Shown here one piece after another: positions 46,947 to 58,499 of a stretch of 64,000 bases of DNA. This DNA comes from Nautilus pompilius (lineage: Eukaryota > Mollusca > Cephalopoda > Nautilida > Nautilidae). The stretch spans positions 62,001-126,000 of the forward strand of contig JACATO010000093.1 of assembly GCA_018389105.1 (NCBI GenBank). The letters run 5' to 3'. Positions within the stretch are counted from its first letter, which is position 1; every line of letters starts with the position of its first letter. Made by a program: the position numbers and the translations under genes. The notes beneath the pieces are model-generated. The model saw only the letters and a list, made by a program, of their open reading frames with translations. It did not search any database and had not been told where the DNA came from.

Positions 46947-48262
46947 TCAGTTTAGGCAGGACCTGAGCATCCTACAACTTAACCTCTGCCTTGCATATTC
47001 TCTGTCATCTCTGCTAGGCCTCATGAATAGAACTTGTTCTTGTCTCGAAAAGACTGGACGTATTCCACGGTCATACTGGTTCATTTCTGATAACTTAAAT
47101 TGAGATTTAAATCTGACAGACAGTCGTGGTAAAACGCAGCCATTTGTGCATCCACGTTTTTCTTTGGGGTAAATATCAAGGACCATTTTTTGTGGGAGAA
47201 AGAAAACGGGCCTGTCCCCCCTACTTTGGAATGGTACATTCCACGCACTGTCAACAACTTCCTGGTTATATGTCCAATCTTTCGATTTCAATCAATTTTC
47301 AAGTGATGACATTGAAGCTGAATGCCACTACGAGGCCAGGTTGTTTATGGCTTCCGTTTTATTATTTAGCTCTCGATTCACTGTTCAGGATCGATCTCTT
47401 GCTACGATGGATTAAAAAGAAAGACGTTCTGCTTTATAGTTGCTTGTTGTGTCTTCAGCTTCATTGACTCCGGGATGCCCGTATATGCTTCTGTTCCAAT
47501 TCCTTGCTCTCGGTGTCTTCATCTAGGTGTATCTAATATACTAATTAACTTATCTTTTTCCTGGGATAGTTTTTGGATATTTGTCCAGTCCAAATTGCAT
47601 TCGCATGCTTTTTACTGAACTTTTTCACTGTTTGTAGATTGGTTTCTAGCTACTTATCATCTTTGGCATTCGGTTTGAGGTCATCCCGTGTAGAATAGAT
47701 GACTGGCGTTCTCGCTTCTGATGTCATGTTCTCGTCAGGGTTACGTTTCGTGTGGTGATGTTAATGCAAGTCAGAAGAGCAGTGACGAAAAGGAGTCTCT
47801 TTGAAATATTCGGCTTCTATGTAGATGGATCTTGTTGTGATGGTTTCTCTGTAATGGTCCGGAATCATTTTTGTTTTTCACATATTCATACGTGTTTTCA
47901 GCACCACCAACTTGAACATCCAGACGTGCGGGACGCAGTCAAATGCAATTTTTTTGGTAAATTCATGATGTACTTAGGTTTATTTTTCTTGTTTTGCAGC
48001 CTTTCAGGGTAATTTTGTTAATAAGTGACTGGTCTTCACTTCTATATCATCCACTTTCGCATCTTTCTTTTTTTTATGTTTCTTCAGACGGTCTATTATT
48101 CTCCCCAAGGTATTTGTAGACAATCTCTCTGTGGAGATTGATGTTAGTACCTTATATATAGCTGGAGTGCACATCACGGGTCTGTAGCTTTTTGGTATTC
48201 TTTGTACCTTGAGTCTTCGGTAACAAATATGTGATTCTCTGTGTAAGCCATTCTGGATTTTT
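46947..48262 (-). pseudogene. Decayed non-LTR retrotransposon reverse transcriptase
   Basis: The minus strand from about 48262 reads, with frame changes, PEWLTQ, then RIPKSYRPVMCTPAIYKVLT (matching the PKNYRPITCLPxxYKxLT block at the start of reverse transcriptase domains). Later come NLQTVKKFS, MRMQFGLDKYPKTIPGK (the IGMxFGLDKCAK block after the catalytic region), LDEDTESKELEQ, and ILNRELNNKTEAINNLA (the LKTELNxxNKIxAINTLA block). Further down are IEIERLDI and DRGIRPVF. This order resembles the endonuclease-reverse transcriptases annotated in many invertebrates (R2/R4-like assemblages). Clade assignment is tentative. The YxDD catalytic block is not readable, and stops and frameshifts show the copy is dead. 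A SINE abuts its upstream end. Confidence 0.7.
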
Positions 48263-48280
48263 AAGTGGATCTTGTGGACA

Positions 48281-48600
48281 GCCGGCAGCCCAGTGGTATA
48301 TTACTGGACTGCCGAGGTTGAGGGCCGAGTTTGGATTCAGACCGGAGCTGGCTTGTTTTTTGGTGTACCCATCAGCGTGGTCCCGTCTCGCCCTTGTTCA
48401 TTAACCAGCCGCCAGGGTTTCCTTTCACATACAAAAATAAACAATTCTAGTCTGATTTCCCGGACGCATGTGATGGAGGTTCCGCAGGTATCTAACGACC
48501 TCTGGACTGAGTTGCACCTTGACTACCGCTCGAGAGCCCCAACTGTACCTTGGTCACCAAGGCTAACACCCCTCCCACACACATTCTTGCTCTAGCTCAC
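48281..48600 (+). mobile_element. tRNA-derived SINE, degenerate
   Basis: GGCAGCCCAGTGGTATATTA has the A-box region of a tRNA-like head, followed by ACTGCCGAGGTTGAGGGC and a degenerate B box, GAGTTTGGATTC (about 48328-48339). A GC-richer body then runs to about 48600. It joins the upstream end of the reverse-transcriptase relic. No target duplication was identified. Confidence 0.5.
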
Positions 48601-50001
48601 TGATGCGAAACGCTCTTAGACCTCCACAGGCCAAGACAGGGATTCAGCTTGCTAGGATAGATCTTACGCTATTATCTTATAGCATCTTGCGATAACGTCA
48701 CGCGGGGATGTGACGTCATCAATGAGCCAGAAGCTCGGTAACTTGTCTCTGGAGAAAGAGCTTCGACACCGAGACCGGATAAACAAGAAACTGCGCAGGT
48801 GTAGACCGGAGGTAACCAAGTTCCCGGTTTTTTGCCAGTTTATTTTGTCACATTCCATGCCACCAACGGATCAGAGTTAATAGTTTCCCTTTTGATTTTA
48901 CTAAAACTCTAACTTCCAAGCACAGCCCCGAATTCCAAGATTAAACTAAATCGTGTCGGCCCAAGAAAAGAGAGAAAGTAAAACCTGACTTTACACTAGC
49001 GAGGTACCATATACTGGTTCAGGGCGCTCTGGGCAGGCCGGCTTCGCGCGACCAGGGTACCTACCTACCTCTGGGTTTTCAGCCCGAACGGCCATTAAGA
49101 CCAACGGTTGCCCTACCAGCCTCGATTCCCTGCAAAGATGGACGCAAATGAAAAAAAGGAAAAAAATATTTTCAAAAGTATTCATTTTTTAATGTTTAAT
49201 TATGCTTCCTTTTAATTTTTATTTTAATATCTACTTAAAACCAATTTCCCGGAAATGTTTATCACTTTACATGAAAAACACTGCAGGCATTTAAATAAAC
49301 CGGGTTTAATGAAATAACGAAATGGAATCATGGGATAAATTAAATCCGGATAAACACCGAATAGATTTTCTAAAAGAAAATTAAAGCCCCCACACGGACG
49401 ACTTCCTACTCGCATGAGACATGACACCGAGAAGCCTCGGTAATTATATCCATCCCATCTCCTCCAAAACGAAATCACTGCAAAACTAATTAGAATTTCT
49501 CCTTCATTCAAAACAAAATCGCGAAGTAACTGCCGGAGAGTCGGGTAACGGGAAACAATGTTAGTTAGGATCGGCAAACACCTACTAGGGCCGCGTCATA
49601 ATTATCATTAATATCTGTAACACCGAGAACTTTCGTGGTGGTGACAGATAATAGAACATTTCAATCTTAGTTCGCCTATAAATGTTTAGGCTGTAACTGT
49701 CCTGTCAACTACTGAACGTACTTTCTCTGCAGATTGCACGGCAGTGTGAGCCTGCGATGTGTTTGGTTTTGCGTGTAAAATGGCTGTTGTTGCTATGTTG
49801 AGAAATATTGTGTATACCGTTGTATCTACCATACTTATCTCATTCTTTCAAACTGATTACCACTGTCACTATGCTAAACGCCCATTCGTTACTCAATGAC
49901 GATTTCTCGGGAAAAAATCGTGTATATACTGAATAATAATGGTCTAACAGGTAAAATTCATCCGATATATACCGACTTATTAAGACATGATATTCTCCTG
50001 T

Positions 50002-50004
<3 letters not shown>
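48601..50004. other. No gene recognised; paired CRE-like sites near 48.7 kb
   Basis: AACGTCACGCGG (about 48694-48705) and TGTGACGTCATC (about 48708-48719) form a CRE-like pair. The remainder is mixed to AT-rich. A 117-residue minus-strand frame (49224-49577) has no recognised domain. Confidence 0.4.
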
Positions 50005-50049
<45 letters not shown>

Positions 50050-50083
50050 ACACACACACACACACACACACAACACAAGCACG
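50005..50083. repeat. (CA)n microsatellite
   Basis: About 36 CA units with one CCC interruption, giving Thr-His or Val-Cys frames that are artefacts. Confidence 0.95.
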
Positions 50084-51879
50084 CACGCACGCACACATGT
50101 AGGAAGACGACACACCAAATAGAATGGTAGCAAAAAGTATCGGTTTTTGGGTTGTAAACCAAAAAACTTTGTTACGCGATTATTCCTATCTGTTTTCTAA
50201 AAGGTAAAATCTATCTTTACTGCTACGATGGTTAAAAGAACATACAAGATCACACTCACAATGCAAGGAGAGCTGCTGATTTAACCCAAGCCATCTATAT
50301 TATTTAAAAAGTCAGATGAACTTAGTACGCAGTCCAGTCCGGTTACCGCCCGACTTCCGGTCTTAAATTAACATGGTGAAGTCTTCGCGATAGTCTCTGT
50401 CTTTGCTGATGTCAATCTCCTTTTCTCTAAATTATCCGCATTCGGTGTCGGCCAAATAGCGACGCTGTCAGTGGAAGACATTAGAAGTTTCGGACACTCC
50501 GCGATTACCCGTGTAAGCCTTCTCTCCTTTCGGACGCCAGGTGGATCTGAACATCAAATGTTATTTGAATTAAATAAATCTAAATTTAAAAAAATGTCCG
50601 TAACTCTTAAAAGTATCACTAAATCGTAGGGGCCTTATTATCAGACAATTGACGGGTTATGTTAAAAATGTCTTGCAATCTTTTTTTTTTTCTTTTTTTT
50701 TCTCGACCGTATAAAGTGAAAGTGCCAAGCTGGCGCCTTTGCTTTCGCCACACGAGTAACCGTCACGCATGCGCAATTTAACCAGACATCTTTCACTGGC
50801 GCGTGGCGGTTGGCTGAGTTCAGAGGAGGAACGAAAAGGAAACACCTGAATGGGGATAACCCTACCGGTGTTGACGCAATGCCGTGTTTATAAACGAAAG
50901 GATTTACCTGCTTTTTGTCCCACGACAAGGCTACTATTGCGGTTTGTCTGCGTGGAAAATGTGTGTTCTATGAGATCGATTTAGCACCGATTAATTCGAT
51001 CGCTTCTCAAAGCTAATACGAAAGCTTAAAAAAGAAAAGTTACCCGATGGCAATATATATATATATATATTCCTCTTTCTTTTTTACAATAATGGCACAA
51101 GTCGTTTGACAGAAAGAATTAAGCTACTTCGCAACTAAGCAGATGTTTTTTCTGATAACTCGCCTTTTATTAATTAAGCGCGAACTTCCGTAAATTTAAT
51201 CTGCCAATATTTTGCAAACATGCATGGGTGACAGTGTAGCTCTTTTGTAAAGAAAACCGATAAAAGTGCTGTGAGCGTCACAGTTGTGTAACATGTGCTG
51301 TATGGCCGTTAAATTTCTTCTGACTCAGAAAAGGAAAGCAGGACTTGTCGGAGATCATATTCAGCTTACGAGTTTCACTTATATTTACAATTTAAGTCTA
51401 TTTTTCTTTCATTTTCAAACCAAATATTTCTCACAACTCGGCGGTACTTCATTATGCGGAGTATACTATTCGAACTTACTCGTATTCTTAGTTCACATTT
51501 CTATTATCAACTAATAACTTATGATTTCATTATGGGTAATGCTTATATTTGGAAATTGCGAACATGATTTTATAACTATTTAGAGGCAAAATCAAATTCT
51601 GTACATTTTCAGCGATTATCTTATTCCCAATTATACACAGATTTTCTTTATTTTTGTTTGTAAATCTCTTCATCCTCTAACTCCAATGGTTGACGTCGCC
51701 TACTTCTGCCAACACATTTATTTCTTTTTTTTAAATCTTTTTTTAACATAAGTAGTAATATCTGCAAATGTACAACTGCATGCAGAAGTATTTCTTAGCT
51801 TTGGTCTTGGTGAATGTCCTTTTGTTTCCAGGCCGTTTTTATTTGTATAATTGCTAAATGAAGTAGGCAGACATTTTAT
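50084..51879. other. No gene recognised
   Basis: Contains T-runs near 50683-50702 and a (TA)n run at 51053-51070. No recognisable coding content. Confidence 0.5.
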
Positions 51880-51961
51880 CATTAAAGATCTGGACTTCTA
51901 CAATAAAACAACAACAAAAAAATCTTCATTTTTACCTTTAATGTTTCTGCTGATTACTCGG
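51880..51961. repeat. Dispersed 80-bp repeat, copy 1 (MITE-like)
   Basis: CATTAAAG (51880-51887) and CTTTAATG (51936-51943) form 8-bp inverted ends around an A-rich core containing ATCTGGACTTCTACAATAAA. The homology with copy 2 at 54261-54340 continues past the right inverted end (TTTCTGCTRATTACT). The origin is unknown. Confidence 0.6.
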
Positions 51962-52939
51962 TCTGCCGAACCTCCGCGGCATAGCTTCCTCTCGCTCTTC
52001 TTCTCAGAACACATCCTTCTAAAGATAAAAAAGCCCTCATAGGATTTGTAGGAAGTTTCTGGTTGCCACCCCTTCCCACCACCTTCGTATCGCGAAGACA
52101 GCGACCTCTAACTGCTAATCGCGGCACGACGTTCGCTCATCAGAGTTGTCTCCACTGGCGAGATTGGTGCACGGCACACCAACAGGCAGAAGATACTCTG
52201 CAGGCGGCTACGTGTTCACCAGAACGGTGATGCACAAACATTAACGGTCGCCCGGCTTCTCGATGAATTGATAACAAGATTTGCGGAGAATTCCCCGGCG
52301 GATGCATAGAGCGTCATCGCCGAGATTGTCATCGGGTCAGAGAAGGGTTGGACCTGAAGAGTCCACAGATCAGCATGTACATGTTTGTGACGACACCTTT
52401 ATTACTGGAGCAGTCACCGGGAAGTCATCCGCTTGATGTGTACATTTACCGTGTGTAGACTGATAGGAGGGCCAGCGGTGAAGACAGTCTGACAGGCGAC
52501 AGAGATGAACATTTATTAAATGTCTCGTCGTACACGGAAAAGTGAATGATGTGCTACAGTGAAACTTCTTTCTTTATATACCATGCTGAACAACCCTGTT
52601 TGACGTCCAAGCCATCAGCTGGCGACGCTTTCATGAGATTTTCTTTGTTAAATCCAAAAATAAAAAAGAACTTTTCCAAAATTGTAACCCTTAAAACGAG
52701 ATCATCTGCATAAATCGGCTAATACCAGCCACACAAAGACCAGCTGACGATGGATGTAAGTACAGAGTCATACAGCCACATTCAGAATCAAACCAGGAGG
52801 TATACTGTACCGTAAAAAAAAGTTAAAGATTACTGTAACTGTACAGTGAGTGTTGAAGTAAGTGTACACAAATGGGTCGTAGAAATTACTTCTCAGTTGT
52901 CGAAATAACATATAGCATCTGATTTTAAAAAAATTTATT
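51962..52939. other. No gene recognised
   Basis: Mixed composition, no recognisable frame, array or transposon end. Confidence 0.5.
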
Positions 52940-53330
52940 TTGTACACCGATGCCTGCAAGGGAGACAATTCAGGTAAAAGCTCGGTTGTCCGCTCAGAGG
53001 CACTGCCTATCCAGAGTCACGTGGGGTCTGTCATTTCCAGTTTTATCAGGGATTTCCCTGATAGAACTCTTCGTTTGTTTTTTTTCAGGAGTGGAAACAA
53101 ACCCACGCGGCGGAATACTGAAGAAAAGCGATAGAAAAAAAAAAAAACAAGCAAACAGGCTACGGAGGGATGACGTTAACCGAAGTCGGTCCCTTGCGGT
53201 CTTAACAGTCCAAGAGGCTAACCACCGGACCACGCCGCAGCAGATTTATGAAATCGTTAATTTTTTGGCTAATATCTCATCCATGACGAAAGTGACTATA
53301 ATCTCACAATGGACAAAACCGTGAAATAGT
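52940..53330 (+). other. Open stretch with a 2A-like string, unidentified
   Basis: A 124-residue plus-strand frame (52950-53324) includes FFSGVETNPRGG at about 53080-53115. It resembles the 2A-type string DVExNPGP found in some non-LTR retrotransposons, but the GP junction is missing. A pyrimidine-rich tract ending in CAG at 53089 could alternatively be a splice acceptor. The minus strand at 53195-53250 reads GTGGTCCGGTGGTTAGCC, a tRNA-like A-box region. I suspect a decayed element. Confidence 0.25.
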
Positions 53331-53390
53331 GCGCGTTATTTATTTTACGGTCTCGACCAAAGCAGAGAGGGAAGAGTGCCGTGCCAGCCG

Positions 53391-53633
53391 GCCAGACAGA
53401 CAAAACTAGCCAGCCAGCCAGCCAGACAGACAGAAGACAGCCAGACAGCCGGCCAGACAGACAACTAGCCAGCCAGCCAGCCAGACAGACAGCCAGACAG
53501 CCGGCCAGACAGACAACTAGCCAGCCAGCCGGCCAGACAGACAGACAGCCAGACAGACAGAAACTAGCCAGCCAGCCGGCCAGACAGACAGACAGCCAGA
53601 CAGACAGACAACTAGCCAGCCAGCCAGACAGCA
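53391..53633. repeat. CAGC/CAGA minisatellite
   Basis: Units made of ACTAGCCAGCCAGCCGGCC and AGACAGACAGACAGCCAG, about five copies over 240 bp. Open frames on both strands are artefacts. Confidence 0.95.
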
Positions 53634-54258
53634 TGCGAATATGTAATTAATAACATTTTAATTACCTGAGCTCCATTCCTAATCTAAATCTAGGGCACGG
53701 ACGGTTAGCCTGCCGCATATAGCCCTCTCCAGCGATGGACCGGGGTGGGAGGGGGAACGTGAAGAGCTCGCACAGCGCACTATATACAGATAAACTACCG
53801 GAATTAGTCCGGTTCAGTTTTTACAAGCAGGTAGGCTAGACGCCATGACGGCTTGTGCAGGGTGAACCCCTCCCCATCTCGCCCAGAGAGGAGAAGCTGT
53901 CTTATTTAGCCTGTCACCACCGATATTTATACCCGGTATACAAAAAAAATATATATACAAATTAATAATTAAAATTTTTCCGATATGTAGCCGGGCTGGA
54001 ATCTTTGCCATTTTACTAAACGAACAAACAAGCTGCTGCTCACGTGCCCGAAGCTTTTATCTGTCTGTTGTTGTTCTTTTTTACTTAGAAAAAACAAAAA
54101 AAAACTCCACCAGTTCTCTTCTTAAAGGTGTACAATCCAGACTAGGCCACGTCTGGTTCGGCGGTATATTTGTTCTAAATGTTTTAAACCTGAAATAGTC
54201 TGACCGATCTCTTTCTAATAATCTCAACAAAAAAAAAACAACGACGGGCCTGCTTAGC
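53634..54258. other. No gene recognised
   Basis: Mixed then AT-rich; no recognisable content. Confidence 0.5.
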
Positions 54259-54340
54259 ATATTAAAGATCTGGACTTCTACAATAAAACAGCAACAACAA
54301 AAAAATCTTTATTTTTACCTTTAATGTTTCTGCTAATTAC
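54259..54340. repeat. Dispersed 80-bp repeat, copy 2
   Basis: Nearly identical to 51882-51961 apart from a few substitutions and a small ACA-rich indel. The right inverted end CTTTAATG lies at 54319-54326; the left reads TATTAAAG at 54260-54267. Confidence 0.6.
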
Positions 54341-55838
54341 TTCTAACGATTTTCACCTTTAAGATTTTTGCGATTTCTCCCAAGTGATAATAACTGCATC
54401 TTATTCTAGTTCCTGTTTTGAATAGTTTTGCCATTATTATTATTATTTTTTTTTTAAATTATTGAATCCTGTTACATTGTACTGATCAATCTATTGAATC
54501 ATTCGGATTAAATTAGAAATCATTTATATTCTTTTCTGTACCGAAACCAGAACGAGTTTTAGCGACACCCACGACGTAAGTCTGAGTATCTACCTTTACG
54601 ACGCTATCCCCATCACTGGTTTAGAATCAGCACATAAATGTTTAGAAGAATGACACACACCCACCCTACTCCGAGGCGAATTAAACGAAATCGCTATCGA
54701 AAGTCTGCAGAAAATGCGAAGTAATATAGAAATTTCTATACTAAATATTTATATCTAATTTAAAATATTTAAACCCAGACGCCATTATCGGATCTAGGTA
54801 AGTTCCATTTATTTAAAAAAACACAAGGCCAACTATAATTTCTACCCACCTGTCATCAACAACATCAACGCACCGTTTTGGTCCTTGATTCGTACAAATT
54901 TCCTCGGGCCCTTTTTCTTCGGAAAATTCAATCTTTTTCTAAAATTATTATAAATTCTCGCCGATTCTGCTTCAAAGTTAACTTCTGCATTCTTACTTTC
55001 TCTTGCGCAAACCCATTGCTAACTGATTCTCTGGGGGGGGGTTTGCGCGAGAAATCCAGTTTACGAATTGAAATGTACATAGGCAGGTAAAGAACTGTGG
55101 CCGCTATCATCTGGAGACTCCGAAAACATGATACTAATTCTGACAACGCGTTTGCCTTATTGGGACAAGAAATAAATCGCACCAACAGCGTATTTTAGAT
55201 ATCGTAATGAACTTCTTACCACTGGAACTGCAAATAGCTTTCAATTTTCAAATTTATATCAGTAAAATCTCCTTTAATCAAATTTTTTTTTCCCATTGAA
55301 TTTTCTAGGTTCTCCCTGACCTTTTCGCTCTCACAATTTGGGTACAGTCAACTGATTATTTTCACCTGGATTTAGTTTTTCATCGTTTTCCGCAACAGTT
55401 TCTACTTTTCCTGATTCTCAGGAACAAACAAACAAACAAAAAGACCTATTCCATTGTTTCGAAACCCGCAGATTTCGGTGAAGTTCATCTTTTGCTTGCA
55501 GATTCTTGGAACCAAAGATCCAGCTCCCTAGTCGACTAGACAAATATTGCAGAGCCACTCGAACCTGGGATCCTGCTAGTGGGCTCTAGACGGAGAAAAG
55601 TGAAATGGTCGAGGACCAGCCTGCTGCAGTTTCTCTTTAGCTAGCAGCTCTGACCCTTCTTCCCTACTTATCCCATGTGTGCTATCGCCAGGAGGTTAAA
55701 AGTCAGTATCAAAATGTTTTTTTCGTGTTTGGTAAGCCCCTAAAAGGTCGGTCGATGCTTATGATAAACTTTACATAGCTATAAAAAAGGGGGGTCCTAA
55801 TTTTCTCGATGAGTCAATAAAGTCGAAGCTTTAGGAGT
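54341..55838. other. No gene recognised
   Basis: AT-rich, a G-run at 55034-55041, and frames up to 85 residues without family resemblance. Confidence 0.5.
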
Positions 55839-55846
55839 ATGTAAAG

Positions 55847-56096
55847 CAGGCATGTCAAACTGAGGGTCCCCCGAGGGCCACATGGGTCACATGTGTGTTG
55901 TCATGAGGGCCACACACGACAACCAATTGCGCACATTACAACTAATTGAAGTCATTTAATAAAATTTATTGCAGAATATTTTTGTTGCAAATTAGTATCC
56001 TTTGTGCGGGACGCAGGTGTGCTTGTAAAGGGCCGCAGGTGCGCTTGTAAAGGGCCGCAGGTGTACTTGTGAAGGGCCGCATGTTTGACATGCCTG
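55847..56096. mobile_element. hAT-type MITE with intact ends, 250 bp
   Basis: Perfect 14-bp terminal inverted repeats CAGGCATGTCAAAC start at 55847 and, reversed, end at 56096. Perfect 8-bp target duplications ATGTAAAG flank it (55839-55846 and 56097-56104), which is diagnostic of hAT-type insertion. The right half contains three tandem copies of a GGGCCGCAGGTGYRCTTGTR unit of about 22 bp. There is no coding capacity, so it depends on a transposase supplied in trans. Confidence 0.92.
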
Positions 56097-56104
56097 ATGT
56101 AAAG

Positions 56105-56812
56105 AATTTTGTTAAAATCGTCTAGATTGCGTTAGATTTTACTAGTCGAGATAAAAAAATCTACCGAAACGCCGAATTTCACTGTTTGAATAAAGCGATT
56201 CGATCTCGCAAGAATGTTCAGCTTCTGATCGATTGTTTTAAGTTGTCGTATGAGTGTCAGATGGCGCAGTCTGGCCGCACTTCGGTCTTCAGTCTGCGAG
56301 GCGTTGTCCCCTCGGCTCGGTTTTCGATTTGTTACCAAGCGGTTTGTTGGGCGTCCGCGCCGTATCTGAGCCGTCGTTATGTTTTAATAGATAAGGATGC
56401 CCACGGTCGGAGATTCTAAGTATAATCGCCGAGTATCCGGAAGAGTTCGCGCCTACACCCGAAAACCGAGCTGCATTGAAAACTGTGCAACTGCATGGCG
56501 CAGCGCGGGAAGCGATTCTGTCGACAGTCCTCGAGAGGCAGCCGAGCATCAAAAGCCGATTAGAGAAATCGGCTGGGCCCAAATAAACTTTCCTGGCGTC
56601 GGGCTTCTGGTTTTGAGAGGAATTTCGCAGCATTGTCCATGCGTTCGATCATCTAGTGAAGATTCTGGGCTCCGACAGAAAAGACTCGCTCGTTGATAAC
56701 GGATGCAGCAGGCTTCAAGGTAGCTGATGGATGAGTATTTGCTTGCGTCGTTCATCAGCTGCGCAGGTAGGAAGATGTCGACAATCCGATGGCGCGACTA
56801 TAAGGAACAAAC
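56105..56812. other. Coding-like but unidentified stretch
   Basis: Frames of 68-114 residues stay open on both strands (minus 56289-56633; plus 56397-56696), with GC-balanced composition. Plus-strand pieces include EEFAPTPENRAALKTVQLHG and KPIREIGWAQINFPGVGLL. It runs directly into the 109-bp tandem array and may be one decayed element with it. I do not recognise the family. Confidence 0.3.
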
Positions 56813-57466
56813 CTCGACAAGGTAGGTCCAAGGTTCCAGGACAATGGAACGCCACCGACACCAGTTATTACGAGCTGGCTCACGGATGCCTTTTACTGGC
56901 CGGAAAAGGGAGGGATCGTGCCTCGACAAGGTGGGTCCAAGCTTCCAGGCCAATGGAACGCCACCGACACCAGTTATTACGAGCTGGCTCACGGATGCCT
57001 TTTACTGGCCGGAAAAGGGAGGCATTGTGCCTCGACAAGGTAGGTCCAAGGTTCCAGGCCAATGGAACGCCACCGACACCTGTTATTACGAGCTGGCTCA
57101 AGGATGCCTTTTACTGGCCGGAAAAGGGAGGGATCATGCCTCGACAAGGTAGGTCCGAGGTTCCAGGCCAATGGAACGCCACCGACACCAGTTATTACGA
57201 GCTGGCTCACGGATGCCTTTTACTGGCCGGAAAAGGGAGGGATCGTGCCTCGACAAGGTAGGTCCAAGGTTCCAGGCCAATGGAACGCCACCGACACCAG
57301 TTATTACGAGCTGGCTCACGGATGCCTTTTACTGGCCGGAAAAGGGAGGCATCGTGCCTCGACAAGGTAGGTCCAAGGTTCCAGGCCAATGGAACGCCAC
57401 CGACACCAGTTATTACGAGCTGGCTCACGGATGCCTTTTACTGGCCGGAAAAGGGAGGGATCGTGA
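56813..57466. repeat. 109-bp minisatellite, six copies
   Basis: Six units of 109 bp, nearly identical, each with CTCGACAAGGTAGGTCCAAG, AATGGAACGCCACCGACACC and GATGCCTTTTACTGGCCGGA. Because 109 is not a multiple of three, the frame rotates from unit to unit. Frames from adjacent units therefore read the same peptides shifted, such as NATDTSYYELAHGCLLLAGK and VITSWLTDAFYWPEKGGIV. High uniformity suggests recent expansion. Confidence 0.95.
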
Positions 57467-58499
57467 GCAGCTTCAAAAGTGGTTGAACCCTGGTAGCGAT
57501 GCCGAAAAGAAAGTGGTTCAAGTCTGAAACTGGCCGGCACCTTGCTGTCTTTGAGGCGTGGACCAGAACCTCGCCATAAACTAAACAACGTGGAAGGGAG
57601 CAGCTATTACCGTCGAACAGCTGGTATGAGGCCTTGAGGTTACCGAATTCAGGCTCGAGAAACTCGTGCGTGCGTCGAAAGCTGTTTGCTTAATTATTTC
57701 TCCAGTTTAGGTTATAATAGACGGAGCTGGATGTACGTAAATGCTTTTAGAGGTTTTTAAAAAAAGCATCAGGTCGAAAAAACAAAGTTAAAGCTTTAAT
57801 AAAGAATACAGTCGAAATTGCGATTTTTTAGGTCAAAAAAAAAAAAATCGCCTGGTTATCGCTACTGGCTCTTTACCAGATCTACCGCCACATCACCAAC
57901 CCTCTCTGCGATGTCGTCAACTCGTGATCCAAGATAACCGAGTCACTTACCCTCATCTGACTATCGAATTTCCCTATTTCTAAAAAAAACTGCCGACCTG
58001 GGTACTTGCCATCATTCTCAAACGAGGAATCTCGCCTCATCTTCCTACCCGATAACGTTATTAACAGAAACTAGGGACAAAGCTGTTATATTTCAGTTAT
58101 ACCAAGCACCACACACACACACAAAGCTCTACCTACGAGGGCGAAACAGTCTGTTTACATTATCATTTGTTTTCTCTCTCTCTCTCTCTTCACATCCTGG
58201 TCAATTCTTAACTCTCCCCTTTAAAAATCTATAAATATATATATATATATTTTTTTTTTTTCCGTTATTCTCTTTTCATTTTTAGTCTGAATTTGACTAA
58301 TAGTGAACGAAAGTCCAGGCGGGATCGTCTATAGATCACGGCATTTTATTCGCGTTTAACAGATTATGGCGGTCCCGAGAAAGCTTCGGGAACGTAGTGG
58401 AGAGGATGAACTTAGGAAAAACGAGGTGAGAAGTTGAGCAGATGTTATCTAACTGGTGTCCGTGGTCACTTTCATCCGACATCGCCAACCCTGCCTCCG
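57467..58499. other. No gene recognised
   Basis: Short (CT)n (58169-58190) and (TA)n (58235-58250) runs, and an A-run at 57837-57847. Confidence 0.5.

Noticed and set aside
49840..50162. Cys/Val-rich and Thr/His-rich frames
   Set aside because: They are translations of a (CA)n microsatellite.
50700..50780. Repeat shared with 2310-2370 (AGC-TGGCGC-TTYGCTTTC)
   Set aside because: The similarity covers only about 20 bp and does not extend convincingly, so I did not call a dispersed repeat.
53195..53250. Full tRNA-derived SINE on the minus strand
   Set aside because: An A-box-like GTGGTCCGGTGG is present but no acceptable B box follows, so it is mentioned only as a possible remnant.
55550..55600. 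tRNA gene or SINE head on the minus strand
   Set aside because: AGGTTCGAGTGG is only a partial B box and I found no A box at tRNA spacing or any cloverleaf pairing.
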